Shown piece by piece: positions 13,620 through 19,353 of a DNA stretch of 19,353 bases (position 1 is the first letter of the stretch; every line of letters begins with the position of its first letter). Source of the stretch: Ardenticatenaceae bacterium (lineage in GTDB: Bacteria; Chloroflexota; Anaerolineae; Promineifilales; Promineifilaceae). Under the pieces are notes generated by a model. It saw nothing but the letters and a program-made list of their open reading frames with translations. It was not told the origin of the DNA and ran no database searches. The stretch lies in NCBI GenBank assembly GCA_020634395.1, contig JACKBU010000045.1, positions 1 through 19,353 on the forward strand, written 5' to 3'. A program made the position numbers and the translations under genes.

Positions 13620-15186
13620 GTGCCGGAATGCGGCTCATAGCCCGTTCCGCCAGCGCCGTGATGGTCAGGCTGGGGTTCACGCCCACGTTGGCCGGGATGG
13701 CCGAGCCATCGACCACGTACAGGCCAGGGTAGCCAAACACTTCGTGGTTGGCATCAATCACCCCCTCGTCCGGCGCGCCGCCGATGTGGCAGCCGCCCAG
13801 AATGTGGGCGGTGATGGACAGATTGCCCACGCTTTCCAGCAGCGTGTTTTGCGCCACGCCGCCGCTGTGCTGGGCAAACAGGCGCGCCGCTTCGTTGGCT
13901 TCGGGGATGAAGGCGGGGGCGCGTTTGCCGGAAGCGGTGGCGGTTTGCAGGCCATAACGGAAGCCGGTGAGGGGGGAACGGCCGTAAGTAAACCCAATCT
14001 GGTTATCCAACACCTGCATCGTGGACAGCACGCTGATGCGCTGGTGCCAGTTGGCGCTGCGCGGCGAGAGCGTGGCCTGCCCCGGCTGGCGCAGATAGCG
14101 GGCTAACGTTTCCAGGGCGCGGGGAAACGGCCGTGTCCCATCCACCAATGGCCCCGTGTACCACTTCATAAAGGTGTAGCCGGGCGGGAAGCGGTTTTGC
14201 GTGATGTGCGTGTGGTCGTTGGCGTAAAAGTGCGAGGTGATGGCCGGGCCGCCCTCCGCCAGCTTCGCGTCTGGCCGATAAGACAAAATGCCGGTGATGG
14301 CCTCGCTGTTGGTGCGCACCACCCGCCCCAACTGCGCCGAAACGCGCGGCAGCGTGCCCGCCACGTCCCGGTTGTGAAACAGCAGTTTCAGTGTGCCCAG
14401 CACGCCCGCCGCCAGCACCACTTTGCCGGCGCGCAGCGGCGCATAACGCACCCAGCGGTTAAACGGATGGCGCATCTCCACGGCATAGCCGCCGTCAATC
14501 GGGCGGATGAGGGTCGCCTGCCGCTCCGGCAGAACCTGCACGCCCAGCTGCTCGGCCAGATAGAGGTAGTTCTTGTCCAGACTGTTTTTGGCGTTGAAGC
14601 GGCAGCCGGTGAGACATTGGCCGCACTGGCGGCAGCCGGTGCGCGCCGGGCCACGGCCGTCGAAGAACGGGTCGGGCGCGGTCACGTCTGGCTGGCCCAT
14701 GTAGATGCCCAGGGGCACGGTGTCGAAGGTGTGGGCGGCTTGCAGGGAAACGGCCGTTTGCCGCAAATAGTCGTCCATCTCCGCAAAATAGGGATTGGGC
14801 GTCACGCCCAACATCTGCTTGGCGATGGCGTAATAGGGGCGCAGCTCCTCGCGCCAGTCGGCGTGCAGGTCGCGCCAGGCCGGGTCGCGGAAGAAAGCAG
14901 GCGGCGGGTCCAGCAAAACGGCCGCATACACCAGACTGCCGCCGCCCACACCCACCCCGCCCACGATGGTCGCGTGCTGGAAAAACCACTGGCTGAAGTA
15001 GCCCTTCAACCCCAACCCCGGCAGCCAGAATAAGGCGCGCGGATCCCGATCCGCTTTCTCCATGTCGGCCGGCCGGATGCGGAGGCCTTGCTCTAACACG
15101 GCCACGCGGTAGCCCTTCTCCGCCAGCCGCAAAGCGGCCACGCTCCCGCCAAATCCACTGCCAATGATGATGACGTCGTAATCCAT
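13609..15186 (-). CDS. GMC-family FAD oxidoreductase (cholesterol-oxidase-like)
   Basis: A 525-residue flavoprotein. The FAD dinucleotide-binding GSGFGG is at 9-14, and GGVGVGGGSLVYA at 76-88 is the second flavin loop. The C-terminal part carries HILGGCHIGGAPDEGVID (461-478) and GLYVVDGSAIPANVGVNPSL (488-507), the standard GMC C-terminal signature. Residues 185-195 read CRQCGQCLTGC, four cysteines in CX2CX2CX3C spacing, followed by AKNSLDKNYL; this is a feature of the cholesterol-oxidase-like branch. It probably oxidises an alcohol or sterol-like substrate. ATG 15186 is chosen because MDYDVIIIGSG starts the FAD fold and AAGGGGG precedes it. The upstream in-frame extension is repeat DNA. Confidence 0.9.
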   Translation of the reverse strand: MDYDVIIIGSGFGGSVAALRLAEKGYRVAVLEQGLRIRPADMEKADRDPRALFWLPGLGLKGYFSQWFFQHATIVGGVGVGGGSLVYAAVLLDPPPAFFRDPAWRDLHADWREELRPYYAIAKQMLGVTPNPYFAEMDDYLRQTAVSLQAAHTFDTVPLGIYMGQPDVTAPDPFFDGRGPARTGCRQCGQCLTGCRFNAKNSLDKNYLYLAEQLGVQVLPERQATLIRPIDGGYAVEMRHPFNRWVRYAPLRAGKVVLAAGVLGTLKLLFHNRDVAGTLPRVSAQLGRVVRTNSEAITGILSYRPDAKLAEGGPAITSHFYANDHTHITQNRFPPGYTFMKWYTGPLVDGTRPFPRALETLARYLRQPGQATLSPRSANWHQRISVLSTMQVLDNQIGFTYGRSPLTGFRYGLQTATASGKRAPAFIPEANEAARLFAQHSGGVAQNTLLESVGNLSITAHILGGCHIGGAPDEGVIDANHEVFGYPGLYVVDGSAIPANVGVNPSLTITALAERAMSRIPARGV

Positions 15187-15195
15187 GCTACCCCC

Positions 15196-15232
15196 TTCTG
15201 ATTGCGGATTTTGGATTGCGGATTGCGGAATG
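15196..15232. repeat. GGATTGCGGATT simple-word repeat
   Basis: GATTGCGGATTTTGGATTGC and further GGATTGCGGAA words lie just upstream of the GMC start. They are the same words as the in-frame insertion at 4579-4650. Confidence 0.7.
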
Positions 15233-15327
15233 GGACGCGGATGAACGCGGATTGGACGGATTTTTTGTGGATACTTCAAAAAAATCCGCGAAAATCCGCC
15301 GCATCCGCAAAAACCTGCGTCCCATTC
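15228..15327. repeat. 100-bp inverted element with 11-bp perfect ends
   Basis: The ends are GAATGGGACGC and GCGTCCCATTC, exact reverse complements. Inside are GGATTTTTT and AAAAAAATCC arms and repeated CGCGGAT/ATCCGCG words. A further copy of the right end, GCGTCCCATTCTTC, lies at 15343-15356. It sits between divergent GMC and Ala-rich genes. It looks like a compact hairpin-forming dispersed repeat; no transposase is present. Confidence 0.7.
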
Positions 15328-15421
15328 TTCCCTACAAAACCCGCGTCCCATTCTTCTTTGCAACTTGCCCCTGGCAGGCTGCGTATTGGGAATAGCTTAC
15401 CAAAGGGAGTAGACTTACGCT

Positions 15422-15859
15422 ATGGCAAATCAAGAGGAACCTATCCGCATCGTGATTGAAGAGGAAGACCTGCCTCTTATCCCGGACAAACCGGGGCGCA
15501 GCGCGCCGGACGTGAAGGCGGGCGCCAAACAGGTGGGCGATAAAGCGGCAGAACTGGCGCAGAAAGCCTGGGACAGCGAGCCGCGCCGCAAGGTGACGGA
15601 CGGGGCAGCGGCCATCGCGGCCAAAGGCAGCAAAGCCGTGGCTAACAAAGTGGCCGATACGATGGAGCAGCAAGCACGCCAGCAGGCGACTGCCCTGCAA
15701 AACCGGGTGCAGGAAACAGATTGGAAAGAAGAAGCCAAAAAGGGTTCGGCGCAGGGGCTGCGCTGGCTGAGTGAGAAACTATCTGCTCTGGCCGACCGGG
15801 TGACGACCGCGGGAAACCCGGACCCAGCTGAGACGCAAGAGCCAAAATCCGGGGAGTAG
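15422..15859 (+). CDS. Ala/Lys/Glu-rich helical protein of unknown function
   Basis: A 145-residue hydrophilic protein with no signal peptide or membrane span. The start is acidic (EEPIRIVIEEEDLPLIP), followed by about 100 residues of alanine-rich, probably helical or coiled-coil sequence (KQVGDKAAELAQKAW, KGSKAVANKVADTMEQQ). It lacks recognisable domains. AAAGGGAG at 15403-15409 is placed for the ATG. The composition resembles structural or stress-type helical proteins (apolipoprotein or LEA-like), but this is only a compositional resemblance. It is followed by a terminator shared with pgk. Confidence 0.78.
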   Translation: MANQEEPIRIVIEEEDLPLIPDKPGRSAPDVKAGAKQVGDKAAELAQKAWDSEPRRKVTDGAAAIAAKGSKAVANKVADTMEQQARQQATALQNRVQETDWKEEAKKGSAQGLRWLSEKLSALADRVTTAGNPDPAETQEPKSGE

Positions 15860-15903
15860 GGAATAGGGAACGGCCGTTTCCCCTCCCATCATCCCATAAA
15901 ACA

Positions 15904-15931
15904 AAACGGGCTGGTTTTCCAGCCCGTTTTT
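15904..15931. terminator. Bidirectional intrinsic terminator
   Basis: AAACGGGCTGG and CCAGCCCGTTT form an 11-bp perfect stem with a TTTT loop and a T-run to 15931. On the minus strand the same stem is followed by TTGTTTTAT. It serves the convergent Ala-rich gene and pgk. Confidence 0.92.
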
Positions 15932-15962
15932 GCATGATAGCGCCGCTGAAACGGCCGTGGCC

Positions 15963-17177
15963 CTACTTGCGATCCAAAACCGTTATACCGGGCAATTCTT
16001 TGCCTTCCAGCAGTTCCAGGCTGGCCCCGCCGCCGGTGCTGATGTGGGTCATTTTGTCGGCCAGGCCGGCTTTGCGCACCGCGGCGGCTGAATCGCCGCC
16101 GCCGATAACCACTTGCACGCCATGCGCCGTCAGCGCGGCCAACAGTTTAGCCAGGGCATTGGTGCCTTCGGCGAAGCGGTCAATTTCAAAAACGCCCATC
16201 GGGCCATTCCAGACGACCAACTGCGCGCCTTGCAGCTCTTCGTTGAAGCGCTCGATGGTGTCCGGGCCGACATCCAGGGCCATCTGGTCGGGGGGAATGC
16301 CCCACACGGAAACCGTTTCGGCCGGCGCGTCGGCGGCAACCTCCGGCGCAACGACGACGTCGGTGGGCAGAACGATGCGGTTGGCGGCTACTTTGAGCAG
16401 GCGCTGCGCTTCTGGCAAGGCATCTTCTTCGACCAGGGATTTACCGAGTTGATGGCCCTGGGCTTTGAGGAAGGTGTTGGCCATGCCGCCGCCGATAAGC
16501 ACTTTATCGGCCGTTTTGAGCAGGTTTTCGATAAGCTTGATTTTGTCGGAGATTTTGGCCCCGCCCATGATGGCTACGTAGGGGTGCGGCGGATCGGAAA
16601 CGGCCGTGCCCAGCGCATCCAGTTCTTTCCCCATCAGGAAGCCGGCCACGGCCGGGCCGCCCTTGGCGCGGATCATACGCGCCGCCCCTTCTGTGCTGGC
16701 ATGGGCGCGGTGCACCGAGCCAAAGGCGTCTTCCACGTAAACGTCGGCCAGGTCGGCCAGTTTTTGCGAGAGTTCGGGGTTGTTTTTCGTTTCGCCTGGC
16801 TCGAAGCGAGTGTTTTCCAGCAAGATCACGTCGCCGGGCTGCATGGCGTTCACGGCCGCGGTGACGCTGGGACCGACTACTTCGTCCAGCTTCTTGACGG
16901 GTCGCCCCAACAGCTCGCTGAGGCGGGCAGCGACCGGGTCCATAGCAAACTGCTTGTCGGCAGCGGAAGACGGCCGTCCCAGGTGTGAGCACAAAATAAG
17001 CGCTGCGCCGTGATCCAGCAAATAGTTCAAAGTGGGCAGCGCCGCTTTGATGCGTGTGTCGTCGGTCACAGTAATGTTGTCAGCGGGGTTTTTGCTGCTG
17101 AGCGGAACGTTAAAGTCGACGCGTACCAGGACCTTTTTACCCTGCACGTCTATATCGGTAATCGTTTTTGTTTTCAT
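15963..17177 (-). CDS. pgk: Phosphoglycerate kinase
   Basis: A 404-residue protein, close to the usual bacterial length. It catalyses the ATP-forming step of glycolysis (1,3-bisphosphoglycerate + ADP to 3-phosphoglycerate + ATP) in the cytoplasm. Family landmarks are VLVRVDFNVPL near the N-terminus, CSHLGRP (substrate site), LLENTRFEPGE, GGAKISDKI, NGPMGVFE and the C-terminal nucleotide-binding GGGDSAAAVRKAG and STGGGASLELLEGKELPG. GGAAGGAAA lies just before the ATG. No gapdh or tpi gene is adjacent in this window. A shared terminator lies directly downstream. Identification is firm. Confidence 0.98.
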   Translation of the reverse strand: MKTKTITDIDVQGKKVLVRVDFNVPLSSKNPADNITVTDDTRIKAALPTLNYLLDHGAALILCSHLGRPSSAADKQFAMDPVAARLSELLGRPVKKLDEVVGPSVTAAVNAMQPGDVILLENTRFEPGETKNNPELSQKLADLADVYVEDAFGSVHRAHASTEGAARMIRAKGGPAVAGFLMGKELDALGTAVSDPPHPYVAIMGGAKISDKIKLIENLLKTADKVLIGGGMANTFLKAQGHQLGKSLVEEDALPEAQRLLKVAANRIVLPTDVVVAPEVAADAPAETVSVWGIPPDQMALDVGPDTIERFNEELQGAQLVVWNGPMGVFEIDRFAEGTNALAKLLAALTAHGVQVVIGGGDSAAAVRKAGLADKMTHISTGGGASLELLEGKELPGITVLDRK

Positions 17178-17273
17178 GAATTCATTTCCTTCCTAATTGA
17201 ACTAACAAGTCGAAATCAATATAGATGGTATTTCGATTCTTGACCAGTGACAATTGTCATTTGCCCACGGCCG

Positions 17274-18125
17274 TTATCCTTCTTCGTCCTGGTATAGGAC
17301 GTCGATGATTTGTGGATCGGTGTAGCGGTCATCCAGAGCGGTGATGTGCAGCGCTTCCTGGATCACTTCCGCGCGCTTGCGTAGCTTGGCGGGTGAAACG
17401 TCGTAGGCAGCGGCGACGGCCGTGGCCGCCGTCTGCCGCGAATTTTGCTCGCCCATCACCCATTCCACGGCAGCGGCCCAAAGGGCCGGGCTGCCCGTGG
17501 GCAGCGGGTTCGCCTGCTTGAAGTCATGCCACAGACGGCGGGCGCGCAGAAGCAGCATCACGCCGTATTCGCGCTGCTGCAAGCCAGCAAAAAAGCGCGT
17601 TTCTACCGCGTCGGTCAGAGCTTCCGGGCGCAGCGGCAAAGGCAGAAAACCGGCAAACAGGGCCAGAGGCAGTATCCACGGCTCGGACGGCAGTTCATCG
17701 CGCCGGCTGAGGATTTTGGACGTGGCCAGGATGGCGCGCGCCCGGGCTTCGGTGAGCAGCAGGTCCAGCCCGGCGGGGTTGACATCGGAGATGAGGAAAC
17801 GGCCGTGACGCAGCTGCAGCAGCACTGAAACCTTGCCATCTACCACCGGACGTCCAGCCTCTGCAGGGCCAGGCATGATCCAGGCAAACTCGATAAAAAG
17901 CCCTTCGGGGACTTCTACCACCTGAACCAGCTCCAGTTGGTCCTGGCCCAACACAGTTTTGAGGAGAATGTCAAATACTTCCAGTCCGAACAACGCCAGC
18001 AGTTGAGCCGCCGGACTGCCCGGCAGCAGCTGTTCCGCTGCGGCTGGCTCATCCTCGCGCAGGGTGGCTTCTACCAGGGCGGCTACGGCCGTCCAGGCGT
18101 GTTCCAGAATGTTCTCTTCGTCCAT
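17274..18125 (-). CDS. Conserved-looking hypothetical protein with C-terminal helical domain
   Basis: A 283-residue protein I do not recognise. There is no signal peptide or clear membrane span. The N-terminal part (about 1-130) has alternating helices and strands, including VSVLLQLRHGRFLISDVNPAG, and could be an NTF2-like or similar alpha+beta fold. The C-terminal part (about 195-280) is helical, and QTAATAVAAAYDVSPAKLRK resembles the cyclin-box helix-turn-helix of TFIIB-like proteins, a weak resemblance only. The Shine-Dalgarno is poor. It lies between pgk and the fluoride genes on the same strand, with 54 bases to the DUF190 gene and 96 bases to pgk. Function unknown. Confidence 0.75.
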   Translation of the reverse strand: MDEENILEHAWTAVAALVEATLREDEPAAAEQLLPGSPAAQLLALFGLEVFDILLKTVLGQDQLELVQVVEVPEGLFIEFAWIMPGPAEAGRPVVDGKVSVLLQLRHGRFLISDVNPAGLDLLLTEARARAILATSKILSRRDELPSEPWILPLALFAGFLPLPLRPEALTDAVETRFFAGLQQREYGVMLLLRARRLWHDFKQANPLPTGSPALWAAAVEWVMGEQNSRQTAATAVAAAYDVSPAKLRKRAEVIQEALHITALDDRYTDPQIIDVLYQDEEG

Positions 18126-18179
18126 GGTCCGTTTTTACAATACGCTGCGTGTCGTGCTACGCAGACAGCAAACCACACA

Positions 18180-18527
18180 TTAAGCTTCTGGCGGATTACC
18201 AGAAGCATACTTGATTACCTGGACTTTTTCCAGAGTAATAAGGCCGTCGGCTACGGCTTCATCCAGAAATGGCAGCAGCCGGTTGATATATTCCTCGCTG
18301 TCTACAATCTCGACGATCAGCGGCAGGTCGGTGGAGAGACGAAGGAATTTGGTGGTATGGAGTTTGCTGCGGGCGCCAAAACCGGAGATGCCGCGCAAGA
18401 CGGTTGCTCCGGCCAGTTCCAACTCTTTGGCCTTATGGACGATCGCTTCGTAGAGCGGCTTGCCCTGATATTTGTCTGATTCGCCGATAAAGACGCGCAA
18501 CAGAAGGCCCTGCTCGTGGAGTTTCAT
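18180..18527 (-). CDS. DUF190-family protein
   Basis: A 115-residue protein of the DUF190 type, a ferredoxin-like, PII-related fold. KLHEQGLLLRVFIGESDKYQ, GATVLRGISGFGARSKLHT and LPLIVEIVDSEEYINRLLPF are the family landmarks. DUF190 genes commonly sit beside crcB/fluC and are thought to assist or regulate fluoride export, though the mechanism is not settled. Its GAGGAAAAGG ribosome site overlaps the crcB stop codon 10 bases upstream, so the two are coupled. The last codons and stop overlap a GCTTCTGG/CCAGAAGC hairpin. Confidence 0.93.
   Translation of the reverse strand: MKLHEQGLLLRVFIGESDKYQGKPLYEAIVHKAKELELAGATVLRGISGFGARSKLHTTKFLRLSTDLPLIVEIVDSEEYINRLLPFLDEAVADGLITLEKVQVIKYASGNPPEA
18184..18206 (-). 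terminator. Hairpin at the end of the DUF190 gene, possible terminator
   Basis: GCTTCTGG and CCAGAAGC pair exactly (8 bp, 7-base loop) across the last codons of the gene. On the minus strand it is followed by TTAATGTGTGG rather than a T-run, so it is a weak terminator at best; an RNA-stability role is equally possible. Confidence 0.4.
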
Positions 18528-18537
18528 ACCCTTTTCC

Positions 18538-18915
18538 TCAATTTGTGACCAGAAGATTGGCCAGGCTGATGCCCAAAAACACGCAAATGATGCCCACGGC
18601 TGTGCTCGCCAATACGTTGGTCAATGCCGCCAGCAACTGGCCGTCGCGCAGCAAGTTCACATTTTCCAGGGCATAAGTAGAAAATGTGGTAAACGCACCC
18701 AATCCGCCCACCAAAACCATCATGCGCACATTGGGCGAAACGGCCACGCTCTCAAATAATTTTGACAAGAAGCCAATGATGAAGCAGCCGATCAAGTTGA
18801 CGACCAGCGTGCCCCAGGGAAATCCTTCGCCCAGGTAGCCATAGGCCAGCCCGGACACTACAAAGCGCAGGACGGCGCCTACTGCGCCGCCTGCGGCAAT
18901 CGCTATCAATTGCAA
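18538..18915 (-). CDS. crcB: Fluoride channel/exporter CrcB (FluC)
   Basis: A 125-residue, four-span membrane protein of the CrcB/Fluc family. It forms dual-topology dimers that export fluoride from the cytoplasm. GGAVGAVLRFVVS (9-21), GTLVVNLIGCFIIGFL (35-50, with the conserved Asn) and GGLGAFTTFSTYALE (the FTTFST box of the pore) are present. The start is TTG at 18913-18915, chosen because AAGGAGG lies five bases upstream of it (18921-18927) and no ATG is available there. I looked for a fluoride riboswitch upstream on this strand and saw none. The DUF190 gene follows after 10 bases. Confidence 0.95.
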   Translation of the reverse strand: MQLIAIAAGGAVGAVLRFVVSGLAYGYLGEGFPWGTLVVNLIGCFIIGFLSKLFESVAVSPNVRMMVLVGGLGAFTTFSTYALENVNLLRDGQLLAALTNVLASTAVGIICVFLGISLANLLVTN

Positions 18916-18950
18916 AACTGCCTCCTTGCTGCTGTGTTTGGGGGACTGGT

Positions 18951-19353
18951 TTAGCGTCCCTGGCCGAGGGAAAGGTAACGGCCGTTAGCCCCCGACCCAT
19001 CATAAGCTGGATTGAAGTAGAGAACCAGGTTCTTGGCCTCTTCCGGCGCCTGTAACACTATCCAACCGGCCGCTTCGCCGCCGGCATACAAGTCAAAATA
19101 TAATTCTGGCTCCGGGCTCACAACTGAGGGCGAGTCCAATTCCGCGCCGGAGTTGGCAAGCAGGGTGAAGGCGCTGTCGCTGACGTTGTGCTCACCATCG
19201 GCCAGGCCAATGTAGCGCACCCGCACGTTCACCAATACGTACATCATGCCATCCGGCGGCGGGTCGTTAAACTGGTTGGCCTCCAGTACGATGTCCCACG
19301 CTTTTGGCCCGGTGATAACGTCGTCGACGATGACCTGCCAATCTTCGGCCGTA
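18951..19353 (-). CDS. DUF4352-like extracellular beta-sandwich protein, C-terminal part
   Basis: The minus-strand frame is open from the window edge to the TAA at 18951-18953, so this is the end of a gene that starts outside. The visible stretch of about 133 residues begins TAEDWQVIVDDVITGPKAW, continues FNDPPPDGMMYVLVNVRVRY and AFTLLANSGAEL, and ends with GWIVLQAPEEAKNLVLYFNP. This matches the beta-sandwich pattern of DUF4352 (telokin-like) domains. These are commonly C-terminal parts of lipoproteins, and many genes hold two in tandem. An internal ATG at 19247 is not a likely start because the domain continues before it. It ends 35 bases before the crcB start. Confidence 0.78.
   Translation of the reverse strand, partial: TAEDWQVIVDDVITGPKAWDIVLEANQFNDPPPDGMMYVLVNVRVRYIGLADGEHNVSDSAFTLLANSGAELDSPSVVSPEPELYFDLYAGGEAAGWIVLQAPEEAKNLVLYFNPAYDGSGANGRYLSLGQGR

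Larger units (their letters stand above)
354..18985. repeat. Dispersed palindromic octamer ACGGCCGT, 39 copies
   Basis: Copies start at 354, 1291, 1741, 1970, 2045, 3427, 4351, 4381, 4718, 5330, 5439, 5947, 6184, 6351, 6588, 7606, 8499, 8799, 9062, 10283, 10392, 10494, 10764, 11608, 11910, 12235, 13978, 14127, 14653, 14750, 15870, 15951, 16600, 16970, 17267, 17416, 17799, 18085 and 18978. The count is by eye. They lie inside genes in all three frames and in gaps. None lies in the nucleotidyltransferase, the GT4 gene, the small gene at 4907, the PspC/tandem-array region, the Ala-rich gene, DUF190 or crcB. Confidence 0.9.

Noticed and set aside
15228..15327. Insertion sequence
   Set aside because: Inverted ends are present, but 100 bp cannot hold a transposase and no flanking target duplication is obvious.
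15187..15363. N-terminal extension of the GMC oxidoreductase
   Set aside because: It translates repeat DNA, while MDYDVIIIGSG with a good ribosome site is the normal FAD-fold start.
18916..19020. Fluoride riboswitch upstream of crcB
   Set aside because: I looked for the conserved pseudoknot elements on the minus strand and did not see them; a covariance search would settle it.

Overview
The window is about 19.4 kb of a bacterial chromosome. It is GC-rich by eye, densely coded, and has no rRNA, tRNA, transposase or CRISPR array that I could recognise. The gene mix, the small-word hairpin repeats and the general protein style suggest an environmental Chloroflexota (Anaerolineae-like) organism. 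That placement is an inference with moderate-to-low confidence, because no phylogenetic marker was compared.

Layout. Positions 1-234 hold the end of a RIO-type kinase. Positions 316-4812 hold a tight three-gene unit: two half-size ABC exporters with a nucleotidyltransferase between them. Motif details suggest the two ABC proteins form one heterodimer with a single fully catalytic ATP site. Positions 4907-7655 continue on the same strand with a small unknown protein, a SAM methyltransferase, an alpha/beta hydrolase (ATGA overlap with the methyltransferase) and a second methyltransferase. Positions 7656-8110 are noncoding and hold a decayed copy of the small unknown gene, together with a decayed copy of the hairpin repeat found upstream of the intact gene. 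Positions 8111-10261 are a glycan module of apparently lower GC: a beta-propeller protein like the N-terminal domain of plant glucosamine inositolphosphorylceramide transferase, and a GT4 glycosyltransferase. A GNAT acetyltransferase (10344-11141) converges on a D-2-hydroxyacid dehydrogenase (11340-12299, minus). A PspC-domain protein (12512-12721) follows, with a strong terminator. Positions 12881-13558 hold two adjacent, unrelated tandem arrays that share a 21-bp period. A GMC oxidoreductase (minus, to 15186) lies opposite an Ala-rich soluble protein (15422-15859). A bidirectional terminator separates that gene from pgk (minus). A gene of unknown function, a DUF190 gene and crcB/fluC (fluoride exporter) follow on the minus strand, and a truncated DUF4352-like gene closes the window.

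Three DNA-level phenomena stand out. First, the palindromic octamer ACGGCCGT occurs 39 times by my count, where well under one is expected by chance; it resembles the cyanobacterial HIP1 phenomenon but has a different sequence. Second, simple-word repeats that form intergenic hairpins also occur in frame inside both ABC exporter genes, at loop positions between conserved ATPase motifs. Third, the paired 21-bp arrays have no obvious protein-coding explanation.

The ABC-nucleotidyltransferase-ABC unit is the best candidate for an undescribed functional system. The neighbouring methyltransferases, hydrolase and GNAT would fit modification plus export of a small molecule or drug, but no substrate can be read from the sequence.
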